From a virus, in IMG/VR virus record IMGVR_UViG_3300047174_000192, positions 1 through 20,548 of that record: a stretch of DNA of 20,548 nt, one strand, 5' to 3'. Of the stretch, positions 20,518 through 20,548 are shown piece after piece (within the stretch, counting starts at the first letter, position 1; the number at the start of each line of letters is the position of its first letter). Position numbers and translations under genes: made by a program. The notes beneath the pieces were generated by a model, which saw nothing but the letters and a program-made list of their open reading frames with translations, was not told the DNA's origin and searched no databases.

Positions 20518-20548
20518 GCAACATCCTCACCCGCATCAACGCCGCCAA
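20514..20548 (+). CDS. start of a further plus-strand gene, truncated
   Basis: ATGA overlap with the preceding stop, followed by 10 in-frame codons (MSNILTRINAA). The remainder is outside the window, so only the start can be supported. Confidence 0.55.
   Translation, partial: MSNILTRINAA

Noticed and set aside
1-20548. tRNA genes, CRISPR arrays, insertion sequences
   Set aside because: No cloverleaf-like sequence, no regularly spaced repeats and no transposase or terminal repeats were seen.

Overview
The window reads as part of a double-stranded DNA tailed-phage (or prophage) genome. It carries a large terminase, a fused primase-helicase, a DUF1376-type replication protein, an ERF single-strand annealing protein, a PD-(D/E)XK nuclease-like protein, HNH proteins and many short, tightly packed genes, with no host housekeeping gene. 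Genes use the standard code. Almost all gene junctions overlap by a few bases (ATGA, GTGA, TTGA or TAATG), so most blocks look translationally coupled. The host cannot be named from this sequence. Composition is moderate GC. The most striking compositional feature is that CTG and CAG are almost absent from every frame and from intergenic DNA.

Layout. 1-5570 (minus strand): recombination and small-gene block, running from a wHTH-less small gene set (K-J-I-H in 5570-4152) through ERF, a coiled-coil companion, a conserved phage protein, a Cas4/DUF2800-like nuclease, a probably frameshifted small gene, a winged-helix-like protein and two HNH-type proteins; the last is cut by the window edge. 5629-7991 (minus): a MoxR/CobS-like AAA ATPase and its partner. 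8035-11160 (minus): a DNA base hypermodification cassette, in transcription order a MazG/PRA-PH-like pyrophosphohydrolase, a ParB-like domain protein, a small unknown protein, a TET/JBP-family 2-oxoglutarate/Fe(II) dioxygenase and a TET-associated glycosyltransferase. 11256-13651 (plus): terminase pair. 13648-14709 (minus): two accessory genes, one a membrane protein, whose composition differs from the rest. 14755-17373 (minus): primase-helicase, DUF1376 replication protein and a possible leader peptide. 17506-20548 (plus): nine or more small early-type phage genes, one DUF7694-like, the rest unknown.

How it fits together. Gene-block heads are marked by a recurring T-tract motif (core TTTTTTGTTG). 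In two places it forms a good sigma-70-like promoter lying 6-9 bases before an ATG without a Shine-Dalgarno sequence, so those messages may be nearly leaderless. Replication (primase-helicase, DUF1376), recombination (ERF, nuclease-like), packaging (terminase) and genome modification (TET, glycosyltransferase) lie together. The main hypothesis worth testing is that the near-absence of the symmetric trinucleotide CWG (CAG/CTG) and the TET/glycosyltransferase cassette reflect one modification or restriction biology. The two accessory genes at 13648-14709 keep much more normal CWG frequency and so look like recent arrivals.
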